From Agromyces italicus DSM 16388 (lineage in GTDB: Bacteria > Actinomycetota > Actinomycetes > Actinomycetales > Microbacteriaceae), in contig NZ_ATXF01000007.1 in assembly GCF_000421545.1 (NCBI RefSeq), positions 357,605-421,604 on the forward strand: a DNA stretch of 64,000 nucleotides, read 5' to 3'. Shown piece after piece: positions 42,754 to 50,352 of this stretch. Numbering within the stretch: the first letter of the stretch is position 1; each line of letters opens with the position of its first letter. Made by a program: the position numbers and the translations under genes. The notes below the pieces were generated by a model. It was not told the origin of the DNA. It ran no database searches and saw nothing but the letters and a program-made list of their open reading frames with translations.

Positions 42754-44160
42754 GTGCCCAAGATTCTCATCGTCGGCGGTGGCTATGCGGGGTTCTACAC
42801 GGCGTGGAAGCTCGAGAAGTGGCTGCGTACCGGCGAGGCCGAGGTGACGGTCGTCGACCCGCTGCCGTACATGACCTACCAGCCGTTCCTGCCCGAGGTC
42901 GCGGCGGGTTCGATCGAGGCCCGCCACGCGGTCACCTCGCAGCGCCGCCATCTGAAGAAGACCAGCGTCATCACGGCGAAGGTCACGAAGATCGACCACG
43001 CCTCGAAGACCGCGACGATCACCCCCGAGCTCGGCGAGCCGTGGGAGTTCGAGTACGACGTCGTCGTGGTGACCGGCGGTGCCGTGTCGCGCACCTTCCC
43101 GATCCCCGGCATCGCCGACAACGCGATCGGCCTGAAGACGATCGAAGAGGCCGTCGCGATCCGCGACCGCCTCGTCTCCAACTTCGACCGCGCGGCGAGC
43201 CTGCCCGCGGGCCCCGAGCGCGAGCGACTGCTCACCGTCACGGTCGTCGGCGGCGGCTTCGCCGGCATCGAGGTGTTCGCCGAGCTCCGCTCCTTCGCGA
43301 GCTCGCTGCTCGAGTACTACCCGCAGCTGACGTTCGACGAGACGCATTTCCACCTCATCGAGGCGATGGGCCGCATCATGCCCGAGGTCTCGCTCGAGAC
43401 GAGCCACTGGGTCATCAAGCACCTCGCGCAGCGCGGTGCCGAGATCCACCTCGACACCCAGCTCACGAGCGCGCAGGACGGCCGGATCGAGCTGTCGACC
43501 GGCGAGAGCTTCGAGTCCGACCTCATCGTCTGGACGGCCGGCGTCATGGCGAACCCGGCGATCGTGCGCACGAGCGACCTTCCCGTCGAGGAGCGCGGAC
43601 GCATCAAGACCCGCGCCGACCTCCGCGTGGGCGACGACGAGGAGTTCGTCGCCGATGCCTGGGCGGCCGGCGACATCTCGGCCGTGCCCGACCTCTCAGG
43701 CGGCGGCGTCGGCGGCTACTGCGTGCCGAACGCCCAGCACGCCGTGCGTCAGGGCAAGCTGCTCGCGAAGAACATCGTCGCAGTGCTCCGCGGCGAGGAG
43801 CCGAAGCAGTACCTCCACAAGAACCTCGGTGCGGTCGCCGGTCTCGGCATCGGCTCCGGCGTGTTCCAGTCGGGCAAGCTCGCGATCAAGGGCCTGCCCG
43901 CCTGGTTCGCGCACCGCGGCTACCACGGTCTCGCGATGCCGAGCTGGGAGCGCAAGTTCCGCGTGTTCTGGGGCTGGTGGAACAACTTCTGGCTCGGCCG
44001 CGACATCGTCGCGCTCGAGGCGGTGCAGAACCCGCGCGCCCAGTTCGAGCTCTTCGCGGCTCGTCCGAAGCCGCCGGCGGTCGAGGCGCCCGCGCCTGCC
44101 GCCGACGCGGCGGTCAAGACGGCGAAGCCCGCCAAGAAGGAGCCCGTCGCCGCCAAGTAG
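42754..44160 (+). CDS. NAD(P)/FAD-dependent oxidoreductase, type II NADH dehydrogenase-like
   Basis: Flavoprotein (468 aa) that passes electrons from NADH to quinone without pumping protons. The FAD-binding ILIVGGGYAGFYTAW is at the N-terminus. The second Rossmann motif VTVVGGGFAGIEVFAEL near residue 164 binds NADH. VWTAGVMANPAIV near 258 and AAGDISAVPDLSGGG near 307 are conserved. A C-terminal membrane-associating region contains KGLPAWFAHRGYH. A ~35-residue Ala/Lys/Pro tail ends the protein. GTG 42754 follows GAGGAG at 42738-42743. A terminator and a tRNA follow. Confidence 0.92.
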   Translation: MPKILIVGGGYAGFYTAWKLEKWLRTGEAEVTVVDPLPYMTYQPFLPEVAAGSIEARHAVTSQRRHLKKTSVITAKVTKIDHASKTATITPELGEPWEFEYDVVVVTGGAVSRTFPIPGIADNAIGLKTIEEAVAIRDRLVSNFDRAASLPAGPERERLLTVTVVGGGFAGIEVFAELRSFASSLLEYYPQLTFDETHFHLIEAMGRIMPEVSLETSHWVIKHLAQRGAEIHLDTQLTSAQDGRIELSTGESFESDLIVWTAGVMANPAIVRTSDLPVEERGRIKTRADLRVGDDEEFVADAWAAGDISAVPDLSGGGVGGYCVPNAQHAVRQGKLLAKNIVAVLRGEEPKQYLHKNLGAVAGLGIGSGVFQSGKLAIKGLPAWFAHRGYHGLAMPSWERKFRVFWGWWNNFWLGRDIVALEAVQNPRAQFELFAARPKPPAVEAPAPAADAAVKTAKPAKKEPVAAK

Positions 44161-44185
44161 CCGGCGGCTCCTGACTAAGCTGAGA

Positions 44186-44215
44186 CGCGGCGTCGCCCAT
44201 CGGGGCGGCGCCGCG
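44186..44215 (+). terminator. Intrinsic terminator after the NADH dehydrogenase gene
   Basis: Thirteen-base stem (44186-44198 with 44203-44215) with one G-U pair and a 4-base loop, followed by TTCCACTTCTC. It lies 26 bases after the stop and just before the tRNA. Confidence 0.75.
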
Positions 44216-44237
44216 TTCCACTTCTCGGGGAGCGCAC

Positions 44238-44311
44238 GCTCCCGTAGCCCAATCGGCAGAGGCAGGCGGCTTAAACCCGCTCAAGTCTGGGTTCGAGTCC
44301 CAGCGGGAGCA
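44238..44311 (+). tRNA. tRNA with anticodon TAA (Leu codon UUA) but short variable loop
   Basis: Acceptor stem GCTCCCG (44238-44244) pairs fully with CGGGAGC (44304-44310), discriminator A. T stem CTGGG/CCCAG encloses TTCGAGT. Anticodon stem GGCGG/CCGCT encloses CTTAAAC with T33, anticodon TAA (44272-44274) and A37. The variable region is only 5 bases (44282-44286), so this is a class I tRNA. Bacterial tRNA-Leu is class II with a long variable arm. The D arm is also odd: GCC/GGC gives only three good pairs. No CCA is encoded. By anticodon it is leucine; the true charging identity is uncertain. Confidence 0.85.
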
Positions 44312-44432
44312 CTGGTGCGGGCAGGCGGCGCTGTGCACGGCGTCGGATCGGAAGCGATATTGCCGGGCGTGCACAACCGACACGCCCGACGATTTGGTCG
44401 GCATGCCGCTTCAGCGCTGCTTCAATGCCGAC

Positions 44433-44789
44433 ATGGAAGCGGGCAAGGGGAGGCGAACCGGGATCGGCTGGAAGATCGGCTCGACGTTCGTAGTTGCAGG
44501 GCTGCTGTCGGTGACTGCCGGCATGCCCAGCGCGACGGCCGCGACGACGTCGATTTCTGGGACGGAGTCATGCGGCACAGGATATGTGGTGTACGTGCAT
44601 GCATCGACGAACATCACTGGATCGGTGAAGTTCTACACAGGCGGGGTTCATCGCTATACGTCGTCCGCGGGTCGCACTCACTTCTGGAAGTCGGGCAGTC
44701 GAACGGCAACGTGGAAGGTTACAGCGTCCGACCTCAGCACGGCGTACTCGGGGTGCATGCTCGCACAGCAGACCCTCATCTCCTCGTGA
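44433..44789 (+). CDS. Small secreted protein of unknown function
   Basis: Protein of 118 residues from ATG 44433; an in-frame ATG at 44403 and TTG at 44394 are alternatives. A basic start (KGRRTGIGWK) is followed by a hydrophobic stretch and a likely signal-peptidase site after PSATA. The ~85-residue mature part is Ser/Thr/Gly-rich with two cysteines (ESCGTGYVV and SGCMLAQ) and aromatic residues (KFYTGGVHRYTSS, THFWKSG, ATWKV), suggesting a small disulfide-linked beta fold. No family is recognised. Local GC is visibly lower (about half in 44581-44640) than in the surrounding genes, which suggests horizontal origin. Its stop overlaps the next gene's GTG. Confidence 0.6.
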   Translation: MEAGKGRRTGIGWKIGSTFVVAGLLSVTAGMPSATAATTSISGTESCGTGYVVYVHASTNITGSVKFYTGGVHRYTSSAGRTHFWKSGSRTATWKVTASDLSTAYSGCMLAQQTLISS

Positions 44790-45052
44790 ACGAGAGTGGG
44801 GAACACGACCCTCGGCGTGTCGAAGAGGAGGTTCTGCGCATCCTCTCTGCAGTCCCAGTCCGCGCGTCGACGGTGATTTCGCATCGCGGGTTCGTCGAAC
44901 GCTTGGCTGCCGTGCTTTCGATCGTCGAGATTCTGGTTGAGGTGGACGAGGACGGAGGCCTCGTCTTCCTCAATGGCGTCGAACCGGAGGATCAACCGCT
45001 CGCAGTGGCAATCGAAGATCTGGTCGCGCGTCGCTTCGGCCAAGCGCGGTGA
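44786..45052 (+). CDS. Small acidic cytoplasmic protein coupled to the secreted protein
   Basis: Protein of 88 residues starting at GTG 44786, overlapping the previous stop in a GTGA arrangement. It is acidic, with VEEEVLRILSAVPVRAS, then VERLAAVLSIVEILVEVDEDGGLVFLNGVEP and AVAIEDLVARRFGQ (in parts). There is no signal peptide or clear membrane helix. Predicted structure is helix, strand and helix. No family is recognised. The tight coupling to a secreted small protein suggests that the two act together, for example as effector and immunity/chaperone, but this is conjecture. Confidence 0.5.
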   Translation: MNESGEHDPRRVEEEVLRILSAVPVRASTVISHRGFVERLAAVLSIVEILVEVDEDGGLVFLNGVEPEDQPLAVAIEDLVARRFGQAR

Positions 45053-45064
45053 TCAGCGGTAGCG

Positions 45065-45490
45065 ATGGGCGACGCGGAAGCGACCAGGCACGCGATCGAC
45101 GCGGTGACGGCACTGCGGCTCATCCGTGAGGGGCGCAATGCCGAGGTGCGACATCCGTTCGTCGCACCGTCGCTCATCCGCAGCCATGCGATGGCGATGC
45201 TCTATCGCGAGGTGCGCGAAGGTCGCCTCGACGAGCGGGACGCGCGCACCAGTCTCGAGGGGCTGGCGTCGCTCCGCATGCGGCTGCTCAGCGATCGCGT
45301 CTCCCGAGCGACAGCGTGGCGGTTTGCCCGACAGCTCGATCTCGACGATCCGTCGCTCGCCGAGTATCTCGCGGTCGCCACGCTGCAGGCCGACGTCCTG
45401 GTCGCCGGCGACGAGCGGGTCGCCGCCGCCGCGGTAGGCATCGTGCCGCTCGCGGCGTACGCCACGCTCGGCCTCGCTCGAATCGAATGA
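45065..45490 (+). CDS. PIN-domain-like protein
   Basis: Protein of 141 residues resembling an actinobacterial group of PIN-fold proteins. The N-terminus has AIDAVTALRLIREG, with the first acidic residue of the PIN site. The middle SLIRSHAMAMLYREVREGRL matches the PIN helix that normally supplies a Glu, but here the position is not acidic. The end has DPSLAEYLAVATLQADVLVAGDERVAAAAVGIVPL, typical of PIN C-terminal halves, in parts. If active it would be a ribonuclease of the VapC type. No antitoxin gene of usual type precedes it; the 88-residue protein 12 bases upstream is the only candidate partner. It may be a degenerate or non-toxic family member. Confidence 0.65.
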   Translation: MGDAEATRHAIDAVTALRLIREGRNAEVRHPFVAPSLIRSHAMAMLYREVREGRLDERDARTSLEGLASLRMRLLSDRVSRATAWRFARQLDLDDPSLAEYLAVATLQADVLVAGDERVAAAAVGIVPLAAYATLGLARIE

Positions 45491-45665
45491 TGTGCAAATG
45501 GCCGGCGGGGGAGTAGCTTCGACGCTTCCTCGCGCGCGATGGCCTCGACGAGCGATGGAAGGGATACCTCCATGAACAACATCTGGGACGATGGCCGAGC
45601 GCCGGATGCAGGAACAGGCATCGTAACGGCGGCGGTCGCGCACCACGATGCACGGCCGCCGTTCG
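45491..45665. other. 175-bp spacer between the PIN-like gene and the ppx fragment
   Basis: No gene of convincing quality is seen. It is the right end of the lower-GC islet and leads directly into the stop codon of the ppx fragment on the opposite strand. Confidence 0.5.
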
Positions 45666-46167
45666 TCACTCCATCAGGTCGAGGCGACGCAGGATGAGTC
45701 CCTCGCGCAACGCCCACGGCGAGACATCCAGTTCGGAGACGCCGAAGGCGCGCATCGCCTCGGAGAGCACCACCGCGCCCGCGACGATCTGGAACGTGCG
45801 GTCGGCGGAGATGCCCGGCAGCGCGGGTCGTGCATCCGCGGGGATGCGCGAGCCGGGGAATCCAGTCGTCGAGGCCCTTGCGCCGCAGGATGCTGCGATG
45901 GTCGGAGCCGACGCCGTCCTCCGTCCAGCCGGCGAGGCGCGCGAGCGACCGGATCGTCTTCGACGAACCGACGACGTGATCAGGCGCGGCGAGACCCGCG
46001 AAGTCGGCGACCGCGCTCGCGAGCACGGCGCGTGCATGTTCGCGCAGCCGATCGACCTGGTCGGGCGAGTGCGGGTCGTCGGGAAGGAAGACCACGGTCG
46101 AGCGCCCGGCGCCGAACTGCAGCGACCTGACCACGTCGGGCACCTCGTACGAGGAGCTCGGCGTCAT
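45666..46167 (-). pseudogene. Truncated, frameshifted copy of the ppx/gppA 3' half
   Basis: Minus-strand sequence clearly related to the second half of the intact ppx next to it: GAGRSTVVFLPDDP, APDHVVGSSKTIRSLARLAG, GLDDWIPRL, and, after a frameshift near 45850, DRTFQIVAGAVVLSEAMRAF and SPWALREGLILRRLDLME with a stop at 45666. The first ~150 residues, including the nucleotide-binding motifs, are missing. It is a tandem partial duplicate that has diverged at many positions and is no longer functional. Confidence 0.88.
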
Positions 46168-46197
46168 GCGACGCGGATGAGGTGCATCGGCACCGGC

Positions 46198-47124
46198 TCA
46201 CTCCATCAGGTCGAGCCTGCGGAGGATGATCCCCTCACGGAGCGCCCACGGCGAGACCTCGAGCTCGCGCACGCCGAAGGCGCGCATCGCCTCGGAGAGG
46301 ACGACCGCGCCGGCGACGATCTGAAAGGTGCGGTCGGCGGTGATGCCGGGCAGCGCCGGTCGCGCGTCGGCCGGGATCTTCGCGAGCCGGGGCGTCCAGT
46401 CGTCGAGGCCGCGGCGCGTGAGGACGTAGCGGTCGTTCGACCCGACGCCCTCCGCGAGGTGGCCGGCGAGCCGTGCGAGCGAACGGATGGTCTTCGAGGA
46501 GCCGACGACGTGATCGGGTGCAGGGAGATCGCGGAACGCGCCGACCTCGCCGGTGAGCAGTTCGCGGGCGTGGGCGCGGAGCCGCGCGACCTGTGCTTCG
46601 GAGGGCGGGTCGTCGGGCAGGAACTCCACGGTCGACCGCCCGGCACCGAGCGGCACCGACCGCGCGACATCCGGGATCTCGTCGATGCCCTGGGTGAGTT
46701 CGAGGGAGCCGCCGCCGATGTCGAAGAGCAGGATGTTGTCGGCGGACCAGCCGTACCAGCGCCGCACGGCGAGGAAGGTCAGGTTCGCCTCGTCCTCGCC
46801 GGGGAGCACCTGCAGCTCGACGCCGGTGTCGCGAGCGACGCGGGCGAGCACTTCTTCACCGTTCGCGGCTTCGCGGATCGCCGAGGTCGCGAACGGGAGG
46901 AATTCGTCGATATCGGCCTCGGCGGCGGCGGCCGCGGCTGCCGCGACGGCTTCGATGATCGCGGCGACGCCCTCGTCGCTGATGGCGCCGTCGCCGTCGA
47001 GGTACCGCATGAGGCGCAGCACCGACTTGTGCGAGGTCGTGGGGATGGGGCGGGCGCCGCGGTGCGCGTCGACGACGAGGAGGTGCACCGTGTTGGAACC
47101 GACATCGAGAACACCGAGACGCAT
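46198..47124 (-). CDS. ppx: Ppx/GppA-family exopolyphosphatase
   Basis: Protein of 308 residues of the ASKHA fold that hydrolyses polyphosphate or pppGpp. The N-terminal phosphate loop is MRLGVLDVGSNTVHLLVVD. LPFATSAIREAANGEEVL near residue 87 is conserved, and the second phosphate motif LLFDIGGGSLELT lies near 137-149. SSKTIRSLARLAG is near 215. It lacks the extra C-terminal domains of E. coli Ppx, as usual for the short actinobacterial form. ATG 47124 is fixed by the leaderless -10 box. A decayed copy of its 3' half lies immediately downstream. Confidence 0.93.
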   Translation of the reverse strand: MRLGVLDVGSNTVHLLVVDAHRGARPIPTTSHKSVLRLMRYLDGDGAISDEGVAAIIEAVAAAAAAAAEADIDEFLPFATSAIREAANGEEVLARVARDTGVELQVLPGEDEANLTFLAVRRWYGWSADNILLFDIGGGSLELTQGIDEIPDVARSVPLGAGRSTVEFLPDDPPSEAQVARLRAHARELLTGEVGAFRDLPAPDHVVGSSKTIRSLARLAGHLAEGVGSNDRYVLTRRGLDDWTPRLAKIPADARPALPGITADRTFQIVAGAVVLSEAMRAFGVRELEVSPWALREGIILRRLDLME

Positions 47125-47130
47125 GTTGCG

Positions 47131-47136
47131 AGCGTA
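47131..47136 (-). promoter_or_regulatory. -10 box (TACGCT) for ppx, leaderless
   Basis: On the minus strand TACGCT ends 6 bases before ATG 47124, the leaderless spacing. Confidence 0.6.
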
Positions 47137-47187
47137 GCGGGTGGGTGGGCATGCATGCCGTAGCGTTTTCGTGCATACTGATCCGAC

Positions 47188-47203
47188 TGGGACGTTTGTC
47201 CCA
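47188..47203. promoter_or_regulatory. Candidate TetR operator TGGGAC-N4-GTCCCA
   Basis: Perfect 6-base arms with a GTTT spacer, 32 bases before the TetR start and just after a CATACT -10-like box at 47174-47179. Placement suits autorepression of the TetR-MFS operon. Confidence 0.6.
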
Positions 47204-47234
47204 CTTCGTCGGCATCGCAGTCGAGAGGAGCAAT

Positions 47235-47831
47235 GTGGCCCGGATTCCTGCACCCGAGCGACGCGCCGCGCTCGTGGCCGCCGCGCTCGTCGTCGTCTCC
47301 CGCAGGGGCCTCGCCCACGCGACCACCCGCGCGATCGTCGCCGAAGCGGGCATGAGCCTCGCGAGCTTCCACTACGCCTTCGAGTCGCGCGACGAGCTCA
47401 TCGACGAACTCATCACGACGGTCGTCGCCCGCGAGCAGCAGGCGGTCGCCCCCGAGGAGGTCGAGGGGCTCACGCTGTTCGAGCTCGTCGAGGCGGGCAT
47501 CCTCCGCTACTTCGAACACCTCAAGGCCGATCCCGAGCACGAGCAGGCGATGCTCGAGCTCACCCAGTACGCGCTGCGCTCGCCCGAGCGCCACCCGCTC
47601 GCCGCCGCGCAGTACGCGAAGTACATCGCCCTGGCGGCGCAGTCGCTCGAGCTCGGCGCCGAGCTCGCCGGCGCTCGCTGGACCGTCCCCGTCGAACGCG
47701 TCGCGCGCGTGCTCGTCGCCTTCACCGACGGACTCACCCTCACCTGGCTCGTCGATCGCGACGACGCCGCCGCCCGGGCGGTCGCGCATGCGGCCGCCGA
47801 CGCCCTCACGAGAATGGCCGACACCCGATGA
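47235..47831 (+). CDS. TetR/AcrR-family transcriptional regulator
   Basis: Protein of 198 residues. The HTH is at about 10-55: RRAALVAAALVVVSRRGLAHATTRAIVAEAGMSLASFHYAFESRDEL, in parts, with recognition helix MSLASFHYAF. The helical C-terminal domain probably binds the inducer. GTG 47235 is preceded by GAGAGGAG. It overlaps the downstream MFS gene by 4 bases and has a palindrome in its upstream region, so it probably represses its own four-gene operon. The inducer is likely the substrate of that operon and is unknown. Confidence 0.9.
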   Translation: MARIPAPERRAALVAAALVVVSRRGLAHATTRAIVAEAGMSLASFHYAFESRDELIDELITTVVAREQQAVAPEEVEGLTLFELVEAGILRYFEHLKADPEHEQAMLELTQYALRSPERHPLAAAQYAKYIALAAQSLELGAELAGARWTVPVERVARVLVAFTDGLTLTWLVDRDDAAARAVAHAAADALTRMADTR

Positions 47832-49102
47832 CGCGTGCCGACGCCCCCGGCGCCCCGACCACCCCCGCTGCGTTCGCCGAACCGACGCGCCGCATCGGCG
47901 CCGGATGGATCGCGTCGTTCGCGACCGTCTGGTTCGGCATCTGGATGGCGCAGCTCACTCCGGTGCAGTTGCTGCTGCCCGCCCAGATCGACGCCGAGCT
48001 CCGCCCCGAGCACTGGGTCGACTCGGTCGTCGCGTTCGGCACCATCTCGGGCATCGCGGCGATCGCCACGATCATCGCCTACCCGTTGACCGGCGCACTC
48101 TCCGACCGCACGAGCTCGCGGTTCGGCAGGCGGCGGCCGTGGATCCTCATCGGCGCGCTCGTGTTCGCCGCCGCGCTCGTGGCGCTCGGCCTCCAGACCG
48201 AGATGTGGGCGATCGGCACCGCGTGGGTCGTGGCATCCGTGGGCTTCTGCATCATGACCGCCGCGTTGACCGCGACGATCTCCGACCAGGTGCCGGTGAA
48301 CCAGCGCGGTTTCGTGTCGGGGTGGATGTCTGCGCCGCAGGCGGTCGGCATCATCGTCGGGCTCATCCTCGTCACCGAGCTCGTGACCGACGCCACGCTC
48401 GGCTACCTCCTGCTCGCGGTCCTCCTGCTCGTGCTCGCCGTGCCGTTCCTCACCCGGCACGACGAGCCGCTCGCGCCGTCACTGCGTACTCCGATGACGC
48501 TGCGCACCGTCATCGCCGGGTTCTGGATCAGCCCGAAGAAGTACCCCGACTTCGGTTGGACGCTGCTCAGCCGGGTGCTCGTGTCGACCGGCAACGCGCT
48601 CGGCACGAGCCTCCTGCTCTACTTCCTCATGTTCCAGCTGAACGATGCGAACGCCGAGGCCGACCTCATCGTGCTCACGCTCATCTACATGGTGTTCGTG
48701 ATCATCGCCTCTCTCGTCGGCGGCAGGCTCTCCGACAGGCTCGGGCGCCGCAAGCAGTTCGTCTTCGTCGCCTCGGCGCTGCAGGCGATCGCGGCGCTGC
48801 TGCTCGGCCTCTTCCCCGACCTGACCGTCGCGATGATCGCCGCCGGCCTTCTCGGCCTCGGCTACGGCTGCTTCCTCTCGGTCGACCAGGCTCTCGCCAC
48901 CCAGGTGCTGCCCGATGCGACCTCGCGCGGAAAGGATCTCGGCATAATGAACATCGCCTCGGCCGTGCCGCAGGCCGTCGCTCCGATGATCGGTGCGGCC
49001 GCGGTCGTCGTCTCGGGCTCGTTCATGCTCGTGTTCCTGCTCGGTGCGGCGCTCTCGACCGCAGGGGCGTTCGCGGTCGCCCGGGTGCGGAGCGTGCGCT
49101 GA
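47828..49102 (+). CDS. MFS transporter
   Basis: Integral membrane carrier (424 aa) with about 12 helices in two halves. The loop between helices 2 and 3 has GALSDRTSSRFGRRRPW, the family A-motif in the form common in sugar:cation symporters. The second half has the matching GGRLSDRLGRRKQF near residue 300. No extra domains. It is coupled to TetR (ATGA) and shares one base with the next gene. With a deaminase/aldolase and a lactone oxidase downstream, uptake of a sugar acid, lactone or amino-sugar derivative is plausible, but the substrate is not known. Confidence 0.9.
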   Translation: MTRADAPGAPTTPAAFAEPTRRIGAGWIASFATVWFGIWMAQLTPVQLLLPAQIDAELRPEHWVDSVVAFGTISGIAAIATIIAYPLTGALSDRTSSRFGRRRPWILIGALVFAAALVALGLQTEMWAIGTAWVVASVGFCIMTAALTATISDQVPVNQRGFVSGWMSAPQAVGIIVGLILVTELVTDATLGYLLLAVLLLVLAVPFLTRHDEPLAPSLRTPMTLRTVIAGFWISPKKYPDFGWTLLSRVLVSTGNALGTSLLLYFLMFQLNDANAEADLIVLTLIYMVFVIIASLVGGRLSDRLGRRKQFVFVASALQAIAALLLGLFPDLTVAMIAAGLLGLGYGCFLSVDQALATQVLPDATSRGKDLGIMNIASAVPQAVAPMIGAAAVVVSGSFMLVFLLGAALSTAGAFAVARVRSVR

Positions 49103-50352
49103 TGGCCTCGCTCGACCTGAGAATGACCGGCAGCCCCGCGACCGACGCCTCGAGCTGGCGTACGCCCGCCGAACACTGGCCGCGCCTCACCGCGGCGACC
49201 GCGCACCTCGACGCCCCCGTCGGCGCCGTTCACCTCGGCGCACTCCGGCACAACGCGCTCGACATGCTGCGGCGGGCGAACGGCACGCCGATCAGGGTGG
49301 CGTCGAAGTCGGTCCGGGTGCGCGGCGTCATCGAATCGCTGCTCGCGATGCCCGGCTACGAAGGGGTGCTCGCCTACACCCTCGGCGAGGCGCTCTGGCT
49401 GGCCGACACGGTCGACGACATCGTCGTCGGCTACCCGACGGCCGAGCGGGCGAGTCTCACCCGCCTCGCGACCGACCCCGACTTCGCGGCGCGCATCACC
49501 CTGATGGTCGACTCGCCCGCGCAGCTCGACTTCATCGATGCGGTGCTGCCCCCCGGCCGGCGCGAGACGATCCGGGTGTGCCTCGAACTCGACGCCTCCT
49601 GGGATGTCCCGGTGCTCGGCCACCTCGGGGTGCGGCGTTCTCCCGTGCACGCTCCCGCCGACGCGGGGGCGCTCGCCGCCTACATCGCCCGCCGCCCGGG
49701 CTTCGAACTCGTCGGCATGATGTCGTACGAGGCGCAGATCGCGGGGGTCGTGAATCGGCCGGCCGGTCGCCCGGTCGACGGCGCCGTCAACCGCTGGATG
49801 CAGTCGTGCTCGATGCCGGAACTCCTCGAGCGTCGGGCCCGCGCGGTCGCGGCGGTGCGGGAGGTCGCACAGCTCGAATTCGTCAACGGCGGCGGCACCG
49901 GCTCGCTCGAGCGCACCTCGGCCGATCCCGTGATCACCGAGATCGCCGCGGGCTCGGGGCTGTTCGGCGGTCACCTGTTCGACGGCTACGAGCACTTCAC
50001 GCCCGCCCCAGCCGCGGCGTTCGCCCTCGATGTGGTGCGTCGCCCGAGCACGGCGCACGCGACGATCCTCGGTGGCGGCTGGGTCGCGTCGGGCCCGCCT
50101 GCGCCCGACCGGCTGCCCCGCATCGTCTGGCCCGAGGGGCTCGTCATGGAGCCGCGGGAGATGGCCGGCGAGGTGCAGACTCCGGTGTCGGGGCGCGCGG
50201 CGCGCGGCCTGACCGTCGGCGACCGGGTCTGGTTCCGCCACACCAAGTCGGGCGAGCTCGCCGAGCACCTGAACGAGTTCGCCGTCGTCGACGGCGACGA
50301 GACCGTGGAGATGATCCCGTCGTATCGGGGAGAGGGGATGGCGTTCCTGTGA
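49102..50352 (+). CDS. Alanine-racemase-fold PLP enzyme (amino acid deaminase/aldolase)
   Basis: Protein of 416 residues with an alanine-racemase N-terminal PLP barrel. Lys in IRVASKSVRVRGVI near residue 70 is the probable PLP lysine. YEAQIAGV and FVNGGGTGSLERT near residue 255 resemble the PLP phosphate-binding loop. The C-terminal beta domain has PGLTVGDRVWFRHTKSGELAEHLNEF-like residues, with the conserved HLNE metal or active-site segment seen in D-threonine aldolase and D-serine dehydratase relatives. The reaction is probably deamination or retro-aldol cleavage of a hydroxy amino acid. It is frequently found beside a lactone oxidase gene in actinobacteria. Confidence 0.85.
   Translation: MASLDLRMTGSPATDASSWRTPAEHWPRLTAATAHLDAPVGAVHLGALRHNALDMLRRANGTPIRVASKSVRVRGVIESLLAMPGYEGVLAYTLGEALWLADTVDDIVVGYPTAERASLTRLATDPDFAARITLMVDSPAQLDFIDAVLPPGRRETIRVCLELDASWDVPVLGHLGVRRSPVHAPADAGALAAYIARRPGFELVGMMSYEAQIAGVVNRPAGRPVDGAVNRWMQSCSMPELLERRARAVAAVREVAQLEFVNGGGTGSLERTSADPVITEIAAGSGLFGGHLFDGYEHFTPAPAAAFALDVVRRPSTAHATILGGGWVASGPPAPDRLPRIVWPEGLVMEPREMAGEVQTPVSGRAARGLTVGDRVWFRHTKSGELAEHLNEFAVVDGDETVEMIPSYRGEGMAFL

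Noticed and set aside
44433..44789. Lactococcin 972-type bacteriocin
   Set aside because: Size and secretion fit and there is an aromatic, Gly-rich C-terminal part, but the characteristic residues of that family do not line up.
45202..45646. Minus-strand frames opposite the PIN-like gene and the spacer
   Set aside because: Shadows of the plus-strand PIN-like gene; no start signals or family features.
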